Shown one piece after another: positions 25,858-34,626 of a DNA stretch of 64,000 nt. Both the position numbers and the translations under genes were made by a program. Origin of the DNA: Mycolicibacter heraklionensis. GTDB lineage: Bacteria; Actinomycetota; Actinomycetes; Mycobacteriales; Mycobacteriaceae. Position 1 is the stretch's first letter. Every line of letters begins with the position of its first letter. The DNA is taken from the NCBI RefSeq assembly GCF_019645815.1, contig NZ_CP080997.1:2236880-2300879 (forward strand), written 5' to 3'. The notes below the pieces were generated by a model, which was given only the letters and a program-made list of their open reading frames with translations, had not been told where the DNA came from and made no database searches.

Positions 25858-27260
25858 GTGACGGAACCTGGGTCGACGAAAGCGACTGGGAGATCGGCGA
25901 AGACGGCGGCTTCGACGATCTTGTCGAAGACTCCGGCCCGCCGCCGGTGGTGGCCGTGGTGGGCCGGCCCAACGTCGGCAAGTCGACGCTGGTCAACCGG
26001 ATCCTGGGCCGGCGCGAAGCCGTGGTACAGGACCTGCCCGGGGTGACCCGCGACCGGGTGTCCTACGACGCGCTGTGGACCGGCCGCCGATTCGTCGTGC
26101 AGGACACCGGCGGTTGGGAACCCGACGCCAAGGGTCTGCAGCAGCTGGTGGCCGAGCAGGCCGCGGTGGCCATGCGTACCGCCGATGCGGTGATTCTGGT
26201 GGTGGACGCGGTGGTGGGCGCGACCGCGGGCGACGAGGCCGCCGCGCGGATTCTGCGCCGGTCCGGCAAGCCGGTGTTCTTGGCCGCCAACAAGGTTGAC
26301 AGTGAGCGAGCCGAATCGGACGCGGCGGCACTGTGGTCGCTGGGACTGGGCGAGCCGTTCACGATCAGTGCACTGCATGGACGCGGAGTGGCCGACCTGC
26401 TGGATGAGGTGATCGCCAAGCTGCCCGAGGTGGCCGAAACCGCCGGCGGTGGTGGCGGCCCACGCCGGGTGGCGTTGGTCGGCAAACCCAACGTGGGCAA
26501 GAGCTCGCTGTTGAACCGGTTGGCCGGCGACGAGCGTTCGGTGGTGCACGATGTGGCCGGCACCACCGTCGACCCGGTCGACTCGCTGATCGAGATGGAC
26601 GGCAAGATCTGGCGTTTCGTCGACACCGCCGGGCTGCGCCGCAAGGTCGGGCAGGCCAGCGGACACGAGTTCTACGCCTCGGTGCGCACCCATGGCGCTA
26701 TCGACGCCGCCGAAGTGGTGATCGTGCTGGTCGATTCGTCGCAGCCGCTGACCGAGCAGGATCAGCGGGTGATCTCGATGGTGGTCGAGGCGGGCCGGGC
26801 GGTGGTGCTGGCCTACAACAAGTGGGACCTGGTCGACGAAGACCGGCGTTACCTGCTGGACAAAGAGATCGACCGGGACATGGCCCGGCTGGCGTGGGCG
26901 CCGCGGGTGAACATCTCCGCGAAAACCGGTCGCGCGGTACAGAAGTTGGTGCCTGCGCTGGAGACCTCGCTGGCTTCCTGGGACACCAGGATCTCCACGG
27001 GGCAGCTCAACACCTGGCTCAAAGAGGTGGTCGCCGCGACCCCGCCGCCGGCACGCGGCGGCCGCGCGCCGCGCATCCTGTTCGCCACCCAGGCGACGTC
27101 GCGTCCGCCGACGTTCGTGTTGTTCACATCGGGATTCCTGGAGGCCGGCTACCGCCGGTTCCTGGAGCGGCGACTGCGCGAGACGTTCGGATTCGAGGGC
27201 AGCCCGATCCGGATCAATGTGCGAGTGCGAGAGAAGCGCGGCCCCAAGCGTTCTCGCTGA
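25854..27260 (+). CDS. der: GTPase Der (EngA), ribosome assembly
   Basis: Tandem-domain GTPase for 50S ribosome maturation, 468 residues. Two complete G domains: G1 [13 protein letters not shown] near residue 42 with DTGGWE, and G1 [13 protein letters not shown] near residue 213 with DTAGLRRK; a KH-like domain ends the protein ([17 protein letters not shown]). The acidic N-terminal 30 residues are usual in mycobacteria. Last gene of the forward segregation/ribosome operon. Confidence 0.96.
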   Translation: MSDGTWVDESDWEIGEDGGFDDLVEDSGPPPVVAVVGRPNVGKSTLVNRILGRREAVVQDLPGVTRDRVSYDALWTGRRFVVQDTGGWEPDAKGLQQLVAEQAAVAMRTADAVILVVDAVVGATAGDEAAARILRRSGKPVFLAANKVDSERAESDAAALWSLGLGEPFTISALHGRGVADLLDEVIAKLPEVAETAGGGGGPRRVALVGKPNVGKSSLLNRLAGDERSVVHDVAGTTVDPVDSLIEMDGKIWRFVDTAGLRRKVGQASGHEFYASVRTHGAIDAAEVVIVLVDSSQPLTEQDQRVISMVVEAGRAVVLAYNKWDLVDEDRRYLLDKEIDRDMARLAWAPRVNISAKTGRAVQKLVPALETSLASWDTRISTGQLNTWLKEVVAATPPPARGGRAPRILFATQATSRPPTFVLFTSGFLEAGYRRFLERRLRETFGFEGSPIRINVRVREKRGPKRSR

Positions 27261-27269
27261 CCCCTCCAG

Positions 27270-27704
27270 TTAGCCGGCCTTGGTCAGCTGGAAGTCCCAT
27301 TGCCCCACCACCCCGCCGGCCGGTCCGCGACCGCACGGCTCCAGGGTTGCGGTGGTCCATTGCCCGGCCAGCGTCACCGCGTCGAAGCTGACCGTCTTCG
27401 ACACCGGCAGCGGGGTGTGATCCACCGGGCAGTCCATGCTGCCCCGCCCGCTGTACTCCCAGCGGCCACCGTTGAGATGAAATTCGGCGTTCTGGAGCCA
27501 GCGTTCGGCGTCGACGGTGGTGCACGTCGCGCCGCACGGGGTGAACGTCCACGTCGCAGCCCGCTGCGACGGCCCGTGCTGGGCGGTGAAGGCGTACCGG
27601 CCTGACGGCACCTCCGGGGCGGCCTGGGCCGCCGGCGGCGCTCCGAGGAGGAACAGCAGCCCGCAGACAGCACCGACCGCCCGCTTTCCCGTAATGCCGA
27701 TCAT
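27270..27704 (-). CDS. Secreted protein of unknown function
   Basis: A 144-residue exported protein. Signal peptide: KR near the N-terminus, hydrophobic AVGAVCGLLFLLGAPPAAQA, then probable cleavage before AP. The mature part has five Cys (two close in CGATCTT, one in DCPVD, one in PCGRG) and many beta-type Thr and Trp residues (TWTFTPCG, VGQWDFQLT), like small mycobacterial secreted beta proteins. AGAGGTG stands about 7 bases before the ATG. It converges on der with a 9-base gap. I do not recognise the family. Confidence 0.75.
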   Translation of the reverse strand: MIGITGKRAVGAVCGLLFLLGAPPAAQAAPEVPSGRYAFTAQHGPSQRAATWTFTPCGATCTTVDAERWLQNAEFHLNGGRWEYSGRGSMDCPVDHTPLPVSKTVSFDAVTLAGQWTTATLEPCGRGPAGGVVGQWDFQLTKAG

Positions 27705-27764
27705 CGCGTCACCTCTCAGCTCGGCTGCCCTAGCCCTGCGCACGATCAGCGTAGGGTGCTGCAA

Positions 27765-28547
27765 ATGCCGGTATCGCAGATGGTGTTGATCATCCTGGCC
27801 GGGGTGGGCGCCGGGGTGATCAACTCCCTGGTCGGCTCGGGCACGTTGATCACCTTTCCGACCTTGGTGACGCTGGGTTTTGCGCCACTGACCGCGACGA
27901 TCTCCAATGCGATCGGCCTGGTGGCCGGCGGCATCTCCAGCACTTGGGCGTACCGTCGCGAACTGCGCGGCCAGTGGGACCGACTGCGATGGCAGATACC
28001 GGGATCGCTGCTGGGCGCGGTGCTCGGGGCGTACCTGCTGCTGCACCTGCCCGAGAGCGTGTTCAACCGGGTCGTCCCGGCGCTGTTGGTCGGTGCCCTG
28101 GCGCTGGTGGTGATCGGCCCGAAGATTCAGGCGTTGGCGCAGCGCCGCGCGGCGGCCGAGGGTCGCTCGACCGATCAGCTCAGCGATGGCCGGCTGGCGG
28201 CGTTAGCAATCGGCACTTTCGCTGTCGGTGTGTATGGCGGCTATTTCGCTGCGGCCCAAGGAATTCTGCTGATCGGCGTGATGGGGGTGCTGCTGCCCGA
28301 GTCGATGCAGCGGATGAACGCCGCGAAGAACCTGCTGGTGCTGATCGTCAATGTGGTCGCCGCGGCGGCCTACATCGCGACGGCTTTCGACCGGATCAGT
28401 TGGCCGGCAGCCGGATTGATCGCCGTTGGTTCGCTGATCGGGGGCTACCTGGGCGGTCACTACGGGCGCCGGTTGTCTCCGAACGCGCTGCGCGCGGTGA
28501 TCCTGGTGGTCGGACTGATCGGGCTGTACCGGCTGGTGACGGTCTAG
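27765..28547 (+). CDS. TauE/SafE-family anion permease
   Basis: Membrane protein of about 260 residues with roughly eight helices. The N-terminal block GVGAGVINSLVGSGTLITFP and its repeat YGGYFAAAQGILLIGVMG are the two inverted halves of the TauE/SafE (DUF81) family, which moves sulfite, sulfonates or organic acids. ATG 27765 has AGGG about 10 bases upstream; GTG 27756 is an alternative. It is divergent from the secreted protein gene and converges on the patatin gene with a 5-base gap. The transported ion is unknown. Confidence 0.88.
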   Translation: MPVSQMVLIILAGVGAGVINSLVGSGTLITFPTLVTLGFAPLTATISNAIGLVAGGISSTWAYRRELRGQWDRLRWQIPGSLLGAVLGAYLLLHLPESVFNRVVPALLVGALALVVIGPKIQALAQRRAAAEGRSTDQLSDGRLAALAIGTFAVGVYGGYFAAAQGILLIGVMGVLLPESMQRMNAAKNLLVLIVNVVAAAAYIATAFDRISWPAAGLIAVGSLIGGYLGGHYGRRLSPNALRAVILVVGLIGLYRLVTV

Positions 28548-28552
28548 CCGGC

Positions 28553-30241
28553 TCAGGCGGGGTTCTGCCTACGCCACCGTTCCCAGCGGCTGCGCGGCGC
28601 CCGGGCCGAGGCCATCACCTCGTCCATCGACGCGGCGTGCGGGTGCTCCGGTTGCGCGGGCGCCTTCGGGGTCACCACCGAGGGCTCGGTGCCTTCCCAC
28701 CAGACCGGTTGCAGCAGTGCGGAAACCACCGGAATGGCATGCTCGACACTCTTGCGCCCCCAATGACAGGCCCGGTCGATGGTTGCCGCCGACGGCGCCA
28801 AGTTGACCGGTGACAGCGTCGGGGAGAACCGGACCAGATGGTCGGCATAAGGCGCGTTGCGCACCATCTGCAACTGGATCGCTTGGGTGATCGGCACCAG
28901 CCACAGGTGCTTGGGGTCCCACTGCGGATGGAAGCAGTCGAAGGCGAGGTAGCAGGCGTTGCGGGTGCCCAACCGGCCCGCGCGGACTCGTTTCCAAGCC
29001 AGCTCCAAAGGCACATTGCTGGCCGCGCCACCGTCCACCAGGGCGCCGACGTCGTTGTCGGCCAGCAGCGCGTCGAACATCGGCTCCATCGCCGGATCCT
29101 TGGGCTCGTGGTGCAAGACCCCGGGGATCGCCGAGGAGAACGACGCCGCATCAACGACGTTGACGTCGCGGTCCGGGTTGTCGCCGCCGATCACGATCGG
29201 GGTCACCACCCGCGGGTCGATGAAGGCGGCCGTCTGCCACATCCGCGTCGCCACCTGCGGGCCCAGGCCGATCGACAGATAGGGGAAGGACCGCAACTGC
29301 AGGCCGGCCAGGCTCTGGTTGCGATAACGCGCCGGCAGGGCCGCAAACGGTTGGCGGCGCACCCCGGCCACCACCGCATCGAACGGAATCTCCAGATCCG
29401 ACATCTTCATCGGCGCGCCGTCCTCGCGGCGGAACATCGCGTCGGCGAACAGGTCGAAGTTCAAGGCGAACACACCGGTCAGGCCGTGGCGGCGGCGCAG
29501 CCGCTCGGGCCCCAGGATGGCGCGGAACGACACCGTCTTGGCCCACTGGACGTACTCGTCGATGGGCACCGGCAAGGTGCGGCTGACCACCGAGCTCAGG
29601 ATGGAACCGAAGGAGGACCCGATCAGGTAGTCGGGCACCGCCCCGGACTCCAGCAGGGCCTCCATCCCGCCGATGTAGACGAAGCCGGCGCCGCCACCCC
29701 CGCCGAGGACGGCTACCAGCTTCTTGTGGCCCACCTCCGCGTCGAGCTCGGCCAGGGAGAAGTCATTGCCGTGGCGTTCGGCCAGCAGGCGGCGCTGTTC
29801 GTCCTGCTCGGGGGCCAGCGTGCCCAGGGTGTCACGGGCGGCGACCAACGCCATCACCGGGTCGCGCTCTACGCGCAGTGGGCCGCGCAGTGCGTCGGCC
29901 ACCTTGGCTCGCCACCCGGCCAGCTCCGCGCCGACGGAGACGTCGCCGCGGCCGCGGGCGCCGCCCGGGCCGGCGGCGCCGGGCTCGAAGTCGTCGAGCC
30001 GGGCGAAGTTGAGCAGATACCGCAGCCGGCGCAGCTGCTCGGCGCTCAGCACGTCGGGCCGGCGCAGCGTGTGCCGGATGAGGCGGTTTTCCATCTTCTG
30101 CAGCAGCAGAACGGTGTCGCCGGTGTCGGCGACGTCGACCACTTCGTCGGTGACGGCGGGGTCGCCGCTGGTCTCGGGGATGCCTATGGGGTCCGTGGGG
30201 TCGGGCATGGCCGACCACTGCTGCGAGGGGGGAAGCTGCAT
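28553..30241 (-). CDS. Patatin-like phospholipase
   Basis: Lipid acyl hydrolase of 562 residues with the Ser-Asp dyad of patatins. After about 165 residues with a helical domain (LLLQKMENRLIRHTL) come the oxyanion loop LGGGGGAGFVYIGG, the nucleophile Ser in IGSSFGS and, later, the Asp in LVDGGAASNVP. An internal DUF3336-like N-terminal region is possible. The ends are hydrophilic, and no signal peptide is present. ATG 30241 is used; ATG 30208 is an alternative. Mycobacteria have several such enzymes for membrane or storage lipids. Confidence 0.85.
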   Translation of the reverse strand: MQLPPSQQWSAMPDPTDPIGIPETSGDPAVTDEVVDVADTGDTVLLLQKMENRLIRHTLRRPDVLSAEQLRRLRYLLNFARLDDFEPGAAGPGGARGRGDVSVGAELAGWRAKVADALRGPLRVERDPVMALVAARDTLGTLAPEQDEQRRLLAERHGNDFSLAELDAEVGHKKLVAVLGGGGGAGFVYIGGMEALLESGAVPDYLIGSSFGSILSSVVSRTLPVPIDEYVQWAKTVSFRAILGPERLRRRHGLTGVFALNFDLFADAMFRREDGAPMKMSDLEIPFDAVVAGVRRQPFAALPARYRNQSLAGLQLRSFPYLSIGLGPQVATRMWQTAAFIDPRVVTPIVIGGDNPDRDVNVVDAASFSSAIPGVLHHEPKDPAMEPMFDALLADNDVGALVDGGAASNVPLELAWKRVRAGRLGTRNACYLAFDCFHPQWDPKHLWLVPITQAIQLQMVRNAPYADHLVRFSPTLSPVNLAPSAATIDRACHWGRKSVEHAIPVVSALLQPVWWEGTEPSVVTPKAPAQPEHPHAASMDEVMASARAPRSRWERWRRQNPA

Positions 30242-30391
30242 AAGTGGTGATTCCTGAGGGGTAGTCGCGCTGCCGAGGGGGCAGTCCCGCGTGGCCGAGC
30301 CTACGCGGTCAAGGTGTCCTCACGCGGATTCGGGACACCCGCGGCCGTGCGGTAGGCTTTCGACCTGCTGCCGGAGATGTTGCGGCGGTGG

Positions 30392-30465
30392 CGGGCTGTG
30401 GCGCAGTTTGGTAGCGCACTTGACTGGGGGTCAAGTGGTCGCAGGTTCAAATCCTGTCAGCCCGA
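30392..30465 (+). tRNA. tRNA-Pro (anticodon GGG)
   Basis: A 74-nt cloverleaf. The acceptor arms are CGGGCTG and CAGCCCG, the anticodon stem CTTGA/TCAAG encloses a loop with GGG, and the T arm is GCAGG-TTCAAAT-CCTGT. CCA is not encoded (ACAG follows). The 3' third is repeated imperfectly at 45271-45300, which makes this the likely integration site of the accessory region. Confidence 0.95.
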
Positions 30466-30470
30466 CAGAG
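30440..30470 (+). repeat. Putative attL in the tRNA-Pro 3' end
   Basis: The T arm and acceptor 3' strand plus five bases (ending CCCGACAGAG) reappear at 45271-45314 with one inserted base, one substitution and a duplicated TCAGCCCGACAG block. Tyrosine integrases often use a tRNA 3' end as attB. The repeat is seen; its role as an attachment site is inferred. Confidence 0.55.
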
Positions 30471-30572
30471 TTCAGAGGTGGTTTTTAAGGTCCGGAGGGG
30501 TTCCGGAAACGGGGTTTGACCCCAGTTTTGACCCCAGTTCGATGTCGGTACCCCCGCCTACCGTCGTTTGCC

Positions 30573-31235
30573 ATGACTAGTGGCGCCGAAACTCGGGTAC
30601 CCATCACCGACGCAGCGGCGTGGATCGATGCGTTGGCCGACGACTCGCAGCGGGCGCTGATGGCGCTGGGTCAGCTGCTTGTCGGCGTCGCGGAACGACC
30701 GCCGAAAAATGAGACGGCAGAACGGTTCACACTCCGCTGCCTCGGAGTGCCCAGTCACTCGCACGTAATCGACGAAGAGCGCGCCTTGTCGGCGGTCACG
30801 CGGCTGACCGCGGCGCTGGCATTGGCGGAGCTGATTGAGAAGCACGCGGGGCAGGTGCAGCTTGGGCCGCACAGTTACGCAGATCCGCCGGCCTGGACGG
30901 AGTCCGAAGTCGGCGACGTGACCTACCACCACTCCCAGAAATTGCGCGCGGCTTTTTCGGCGGGAACGCTGCTGCCGCATACCCCGGTGGTGATCAGCAT
31001 CGACACGCAAATGTCGCTCGGCCACAACCTTGATGTCACCGCTTACGTGCATCGTCATTTTCAGCGCGATGCGAGGGCCGTCCTGGACCGGCTGCTGCAG
31101 CGGGCGGATCAGCTGAATCCATACCGCGGAAGGGTTTGTCGCGCCAGCTTCAGCTTAGCCCTAGCGCTGTCGCTGCTCGAGCTGCCGCCGCTGACCCGTG
31201 AGAACGTGATCGTGGCGCCGGAGGTGTGGAAATAA
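30573..31235 (+). pseudogene. N-terminal half of an AAA ATPase, cut by an in-frame stop
   Basis: 220 codons ending ...APEVWK then TAA at 31233-31235. The frame continues without shift into IDLAVAAVRDLYELL and a full AAA module, and the joined text (W-K-stop-IDLAV) reads like the usual linker before an AAA domain. The N-terminal part has mixed helical content, no recognisable domain, and a segment DSQRALMALGQLLVG near residue 20. ATG 30573 is probable. The simplest reading is a nonsense mutation in an about 490-residue ATPase; two proteins with a re-start at 31248 are possible. Confidence 0.65.
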
Positions 31236-32054
31236 ATCGATCTCGCAGTGGCCGCGGTGCGGGATCTGTACGAGCTGCTGAACCGTCACGGTTTGGGAAG
31301 CCGGCGCGGGGTGCTCCTCTGTGGCCCGCCCGGCACAGGGAAGTCAGCTGTGTCAGCGGTGATCGCCAATGAACTGGTTGGCGAATTCACGGTGATTTAC
31401 GTGGAGGCGCGGGCCGGGGAACGACTGCTCACGGGCGTCGTGGAGGCAGCGCAGAAACTGGGCGGTCCGGTGCTCCTCGTCTTGGACGACGTTGACCTGT
31501 GGTGCCTTGACCGCCACCGCGGCGACGGTGGCGGTCTCAGCGAATTGCTGCAGGCCATGGACATCGCCAGCGATGCCCGGATCCTGACCCTCGCCAGCAC
31601 GAACGACGCGGGGACACTCGCTGCTGCCGCGATCCGGACCGGTCGTTTTGACAGCCTGGCGATGGTGGGTTTCCCGACCCGGCCCGACGCTGCCCGGATC
31701 CTCGCTGCGCTGCTGGACGGCCTGCCCGGCGCAGACGTGGTCGACACAACGGCTGTGGCAGGCCGGCTTCCGGAGCGCACCAGCGGCAGTGACATTCGGG
31801 AGATCGTGCGCCGCGCGGTCCTCACCGTGAAGGGCGGGGAGCTGACCACAGCTGCGCTGTTGGGAGAGATTGGCCTCCGTCCCATACCAGTGCCCGTCGA
31901 ACTCCCAGCTGGGCAGCGGCGCATACTTAAGTACCGCGTCGGTCGCCGCCTCGATCTGCTCGGGGGTGGCACCAGACCCCGCCAGGCGGCCGACCACGAA
32001 TCTTTTGAGCTGCTCACGGGTCGGTGCGTCCATGCCGGCCAGGGTGCGCGGTGA
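31236..32054 (+). pseudogene. AAA ATPase module of the split gene
   Basis: In frame with the preceding half. Walker A GPPGTGKSAVS, Walker B VLLVLDDVDLW, sensor-1 ILTLASTND and arginine-finger region IRTGRFDS are intact, followed by the helical lid SGSDIREIVRRAVL; the family is FtsH/Cdc48-like. A GTG at 31248 could give a 268-residue product. The last 60 codons run antisense to another gene fragment (LKYRVGRRLDLLGG onward) and are unlikely to be original sequence, so the 3' end is also broken or has been replaced. It lies just inside the tRNA-Pro junction. Confidence 0.65.
31881..32033 (-). pseudogene. Fragment of an uncharacterised protein gene
   Basis: The reverse strand reads MDAPTREQLKRFVVGRLAG followed by ATPEQIEAATDAVLKYAP and LPSWEFDGHWYG, a sensible protein-like sequence with good helical character, unlike the forward strand here. 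It begins at ATG 32033 (a longer start at 32099 is possible) and loses sense where it meets the AAA gene near 31880. I infer the N-terminal part of a gene cut by the rearrangement that also ended the AAA gene. Family not recognised. Confidence 0.35.
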
Positions 32055-32130
32055 AGGCGGAGGATCAGATGCGGGGCGCGGTGGTTCAGGGGGACTCACT
32101 GCGGTAGGAACATGCGCGAGCGTTTGCTGT

Positions 32131-32164
32131 AATCATGTGCATGCGTGAATCATGTGCATGCGTG
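32131..32164 (+). repeat. Exact 17-bp tandem duplication at a start codon
   Basis: AATCATGTGCATGCGTG occurs at 32131-32147 and again at 32148-32164 with no gap. The second copy contains the start codon of the lipoprotein gene, the first holds an out-of-frame ATG. The unit is itself partly palindromic (GCATGC). Confidence 0.85.
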
Positions 32165-33234
32165 CACTGCGATCTGGATTTGCCGTCCTAGCAATTGGTG
32201 CCACCGTCGTCGGCACCGGATGTGCGAAAGAAGATCCAGGGTCGAGGCGATGGTCGGCGCTTCCTCACGCGATGGGCTGCGAGCCAAGCAGTGACAGCGA
32301 CGACCCCGTGGGTCCTGCGATCACGCGAGTCCAGCAAGTGGCATTGGACCATGTGGGTGGTCAGCGCTTGCAACTAGAAGCGACCTTCGCCATAAAGGCG
32401 CCGCAATCGCCGCGGCTCGTTCGAGATCGATTCGGGCTCACAGAAGAGCCAGGCAGCATGGACATGGAGTTCTACATTCGACCTTCGCATATCGCCGATG
32501 ACCGGTTGATCGTCGTGTCTTCGCCGAAGCCCAGCGTTGGCCAGGACTGGAGAGCTGACGTATCGGAGTTCGACAAGTCGAACCCCGAAGGCGTTCTGGT
32601 TTCCGCGTCCGCCCGCGGGAAGGTCCTCACCCTGGTCCTTGATTTTGCGGGCCAGCGCGAGATACTCGGCCGCGGGCCGTTCAAGGCTGACGTAGCGATA
32701 TCCCCGGTGGCGAATGGGCGGCCGCGCGCCAACGGCGAGCCAGACTTCCTTATGTTTCGCATGCTCGACTGTCGGTGGGATTCACCTGTCCCCGCGTTTG
32801 AGGACCGCCAATTGCCGCCGCCTTCCGAAGCGGCGCGGCCCCCACTGTGGCCGGAACCGCCACCACCGCCGCCGGATGTTTCGGTTCCCGGGTCGACCCC
32901 GCCGCTGCCCATCGCTGGTGCGGACGCTCAAGGATTCCTTGGATACCCAGCTGCTCGTTGCGAAGTCCCAGACCATTCGGCGATGCTCCTGCGAACCGCA
33001 GCCTCGCTCGTGGTGATTTGCCGAGGACCGAGTGGAGGTCTCTATTACAAGGGGATGCGGCTGAGTGACTCGGCGGCGATCCGCGTCGACAACGTCACCG
33101 CCGATGACAACGGCTTCACCGCGATCAATCCCACGGACGGCACTCGATACGAAGCCACTCTCCGGGGTCTCACCATCGTCGTCGGTGGCCAGGTGGCGGC
33201 ATCGGAGGCTGCCGTGGAAAGCGCATTTCTGTAG
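32158..33234 (+). CDS. Probable secreted or lipid-anchored protein, unknown function
   Basis: A 358-residue exported protein. The N-terminus MRALRSGFAVLAIGATVVG-TGCAKED is a signal peptide with Cys at position 22, but the residue three before the Cys is Gly rather than Leu or Val, so lipidation is uncertain. A beta-rich domain (residues 50-200) is followed by a Pro-rich linker (residues 220-260, PPPPPPDVSVPGS) and a C-terminal domain with two Cys. ATG 32152 is an alternative start in the duplicated block. No family recognised; codon use is less GC-rich than in the core genes around it, consistent with transfer. Confidence 0.65.
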   Translation: MRALRSGFAVLAIGATVVGTGCAKEDPGSRRWSALPHAMGCEPSSDSDDPVGPAITRVQQVALDHVGGQRLQLEATFAIKAPQSPRLVRDRFGLTEEPGSMDMEFYIRPSHIADDRLIVVSSPKPSVGQDWRADVSEFDKSNPEGVLVSASARGKVLTLVLDFAGQREILGRGPFKADVAISPVANGRPRANGEPDFLMFRMLDCRWDSPVPAFEDRQLPPPSEAARPPLWPEPPPPPPDVSVPGSTPPLPIAGADAQGFLGYPAARCEVPDHSAMLLRTAASLVVICRGPSGGLYYKGMRLSDSAAIRVDNVTADDNGFTAINPTDGTRYEATLRGLTIVVGGQVAASEAAVESAFL

Positions 33235-33421
33235 CTGCCGTTGGGTGCGGTGCGCCGTAACGCCCGGCTGACCCAGCTCCGATCGCGGGGCTGCGACCGG
33301 GCCAGTTCCTGCGCATCCCGGTGGACCGCTGTCGCGGGAATGCCGCCAATCCGCCGCGCGAAACCACGGACGTCCGGCGATACTGGACGATCGAGCGTCA
33401 GCAGGCGGCGGAAGGAACGTG

Positions 33422-33730
33422 ATGAAACGGGTCGTGCGGGCGGCAGGAATCGGTATCGCGGCGCTGGGACTACTGCTCGGAACGGCGGGGGTGGCGCAAG
33501 AGGACGACGCGTCGTTCATCTCTAGCATCCGCGGCAGCGGGGTTCGCGTCGCTTCGATGAACGACTCGACACTCATCGGCCTTGGACACATCATGTGCTC
33601 GTCATTGAGAGAAGGGTCCAGCCTGGATACAGTGGCGGGGTTCCCGGCAGGCATCCTTGTAGATGGCCACGGTATCGCCGTTGCGGCGCAACACGAACGC
33701 TGCCCCGACACTCTCGGATCTGCGCAGTGA
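33422..33730 (+). CDS. DUF732-type secreted protein, array member A1
   Basis: A 102-residue protein with a signal peptide (MKRVVRAAGIGIAALGLLLG-TAGVAQ) and a mature domain of the mycobacterial DUF732 type: short helices, Gly-x-x-x-Cys (GLGHIMCSSL), then a helix ending with Cys-Pro (ERCPD). GGAAGG stands about 7 bases upstream of the ATG. Its stop overlaps the next gene by 4 bases (GTGA). First of five tandem genes built from two alternating types. DUF732 proteins are abundant exported proteins of unknown role. Confidence 0.75.
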   Translation: MKRVVRAAGIGIAALGLLLGTAGVAQEDDASFISSIRGSGVRVASMNDSTLIGLGHIMCSSLREGSSLDTVAGFPAGILVDGHGIAVAAQHERCPDTLGSAQ

Positions 33731-34002
33731 GAACCGTTCTGACGATGGCGACCGTGTTTGCCGCCGCTGTCCTGCTCGGCGCACCGCTCGCTGTGGCTGA
33801 CGCTCGACAGGACTTCCTCGACCAATACCACGCCGCTGGCGCACACCAGACATTCTCTGACGACCAGCTCGTTTACGTCGCGGAAAGCTATTGCGAGCAG
33901 AAGTCACGTAACGCCGGAGCCTGGTGGTACGGGCAACCCTGGACGCCAACATTCTCTCCGTCCGCAGTCGCACACATCGCAGACCACACGCTGTGCCCGT
34001 GA
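33727..34002 (+). CDS. DUF732-type secreted protein, array member B1
   Basis: A 91-residue exported protein starting with GTG inside the stop of A1. Signal peptide MRTVLTMATVFAAAVLLGAP, cleavage near AVADARQ; mature part ARQDFLDQYHAAGAHQTFSD, one Cys in ESYCEQK and a final TLCP. The Cys pair and spacing follow DUF732. Nearly the same protein is encoded 601 bases further on (B2). Confidence 0.72.
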   Translation: MRTVLTMATVFAAAVLLGAPLAVADARQDFLDQYHAAGAHQTFSDDQLVYVAESYCEQKSRNAGAWWYGQPWTPTFSPSAVAHIADHTLCP

Positions 34003-34025
34003 CCGTGTCAACGAAAGGAACCGCG

Positions 34026-34331
34026 ATGGGACGGATTGCGAAGGTGCTCAACGCTGGTGTGGCCGCGGCGGGGCTGCTGCTCGGAACCGCAGGGGTGGCG
34101 CAGGCCGATGAGCAGTCCTACTTGGACCAACTCAATGAGACTGGCGCGGCGAACGTTTACAGCTCATCTGCGAATCGCCTCACAATCGGCCGAAAAATCT
34201 GCGACAACATCAGACTGGACGGAGACCCTCGCGCCGGATTCAATTACGTCACCAACGCGAAGGTTTCTCAACAGCTGATCGACATCGCGCAGCATGAGCT
34301 GTGCCCCGACACCATTGGATCTGCGCAGTGA
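34026..34331 (+). CDS. DUF732-type secreted protein, array member A2
   Basis: A 101-residue exported protein. Signal peptide with AAGLLLGTAGVAQA before DEQSYLDQL; Cys in GRKICDNI and LCPD, DUF732 pattern. AAAGGA precedes the ATG by about 8 bases. It ends in the same residues (DTIGSAQ) as A1 (DTLGSAQ) and again overlaps the following gene by GTGA, so the A-B unit was copied as a whole. Confidence 0.75.
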   Translation: MGRIAKVLNAGVAAAGLLLGTAGVAQADEQSYLDQLNETGAANVYSSSANRLTIGRKICDNIRLDGDPRAGFNYVTNAKVSQQLIDIAQHELCPDTIGSAQ

Positions 34332-34603
34332 GAACCGTTCTGACGATGGCGACCGTTCTTTCCGCCGCTTTGTTTCTCGGCGCGTCGCCCGCTGCGGCTG
34401 ACGCTCGGCAGGACTTCCTCGACCAGTACCACGCCCGCGGCGCGTATCAGATCGTCTCTGACGAGATGCTCATTTACTGGGGCACCATGTATTGCCACGA
34501 CCAGGCGGACGGGAATGGCGCACTGTGGCGTGCCCCTGCGCCCAACCTGACCTACTCGACGATTGACCTCGTCGAGATCGCAGACCAGACGCTATGCCCG
34601 TGA
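34328..34603 (+). CDS. DUF732-type secreted protein, array member B2
   Basis: A 91-residue exported protein, clear duplicate of B1: the first eight residues (MRTVLTMA) and the segment DARQDFLDQYHA are identical, with an added ASPAAA signal cleavage region. The mature end differs (LWRAPAPNLTYSTIDL) but keeps the Cys in MYCHDQ and TLCP. GTG start inside the A2 stop. Confidence 0.72.
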   Translation: MRTVLTMATVLSAALFLGASPAAADARQDFLDQYHARGAYQIVSDEMLIYWGTMYCHDQADGNGALWRAPAPNLTYSTIDLVEIADQTLCP

Positions 34604-34626
34604 CCGTGTCAACGACAGGAACTGCA

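Noticed and set aside
28838..30250. A 470-codon forward open frame opposite the patatin gene
   Set aside because: It is His/Gln/Val-rich antisense sequence; the reverse strand has the full patatin motifs.
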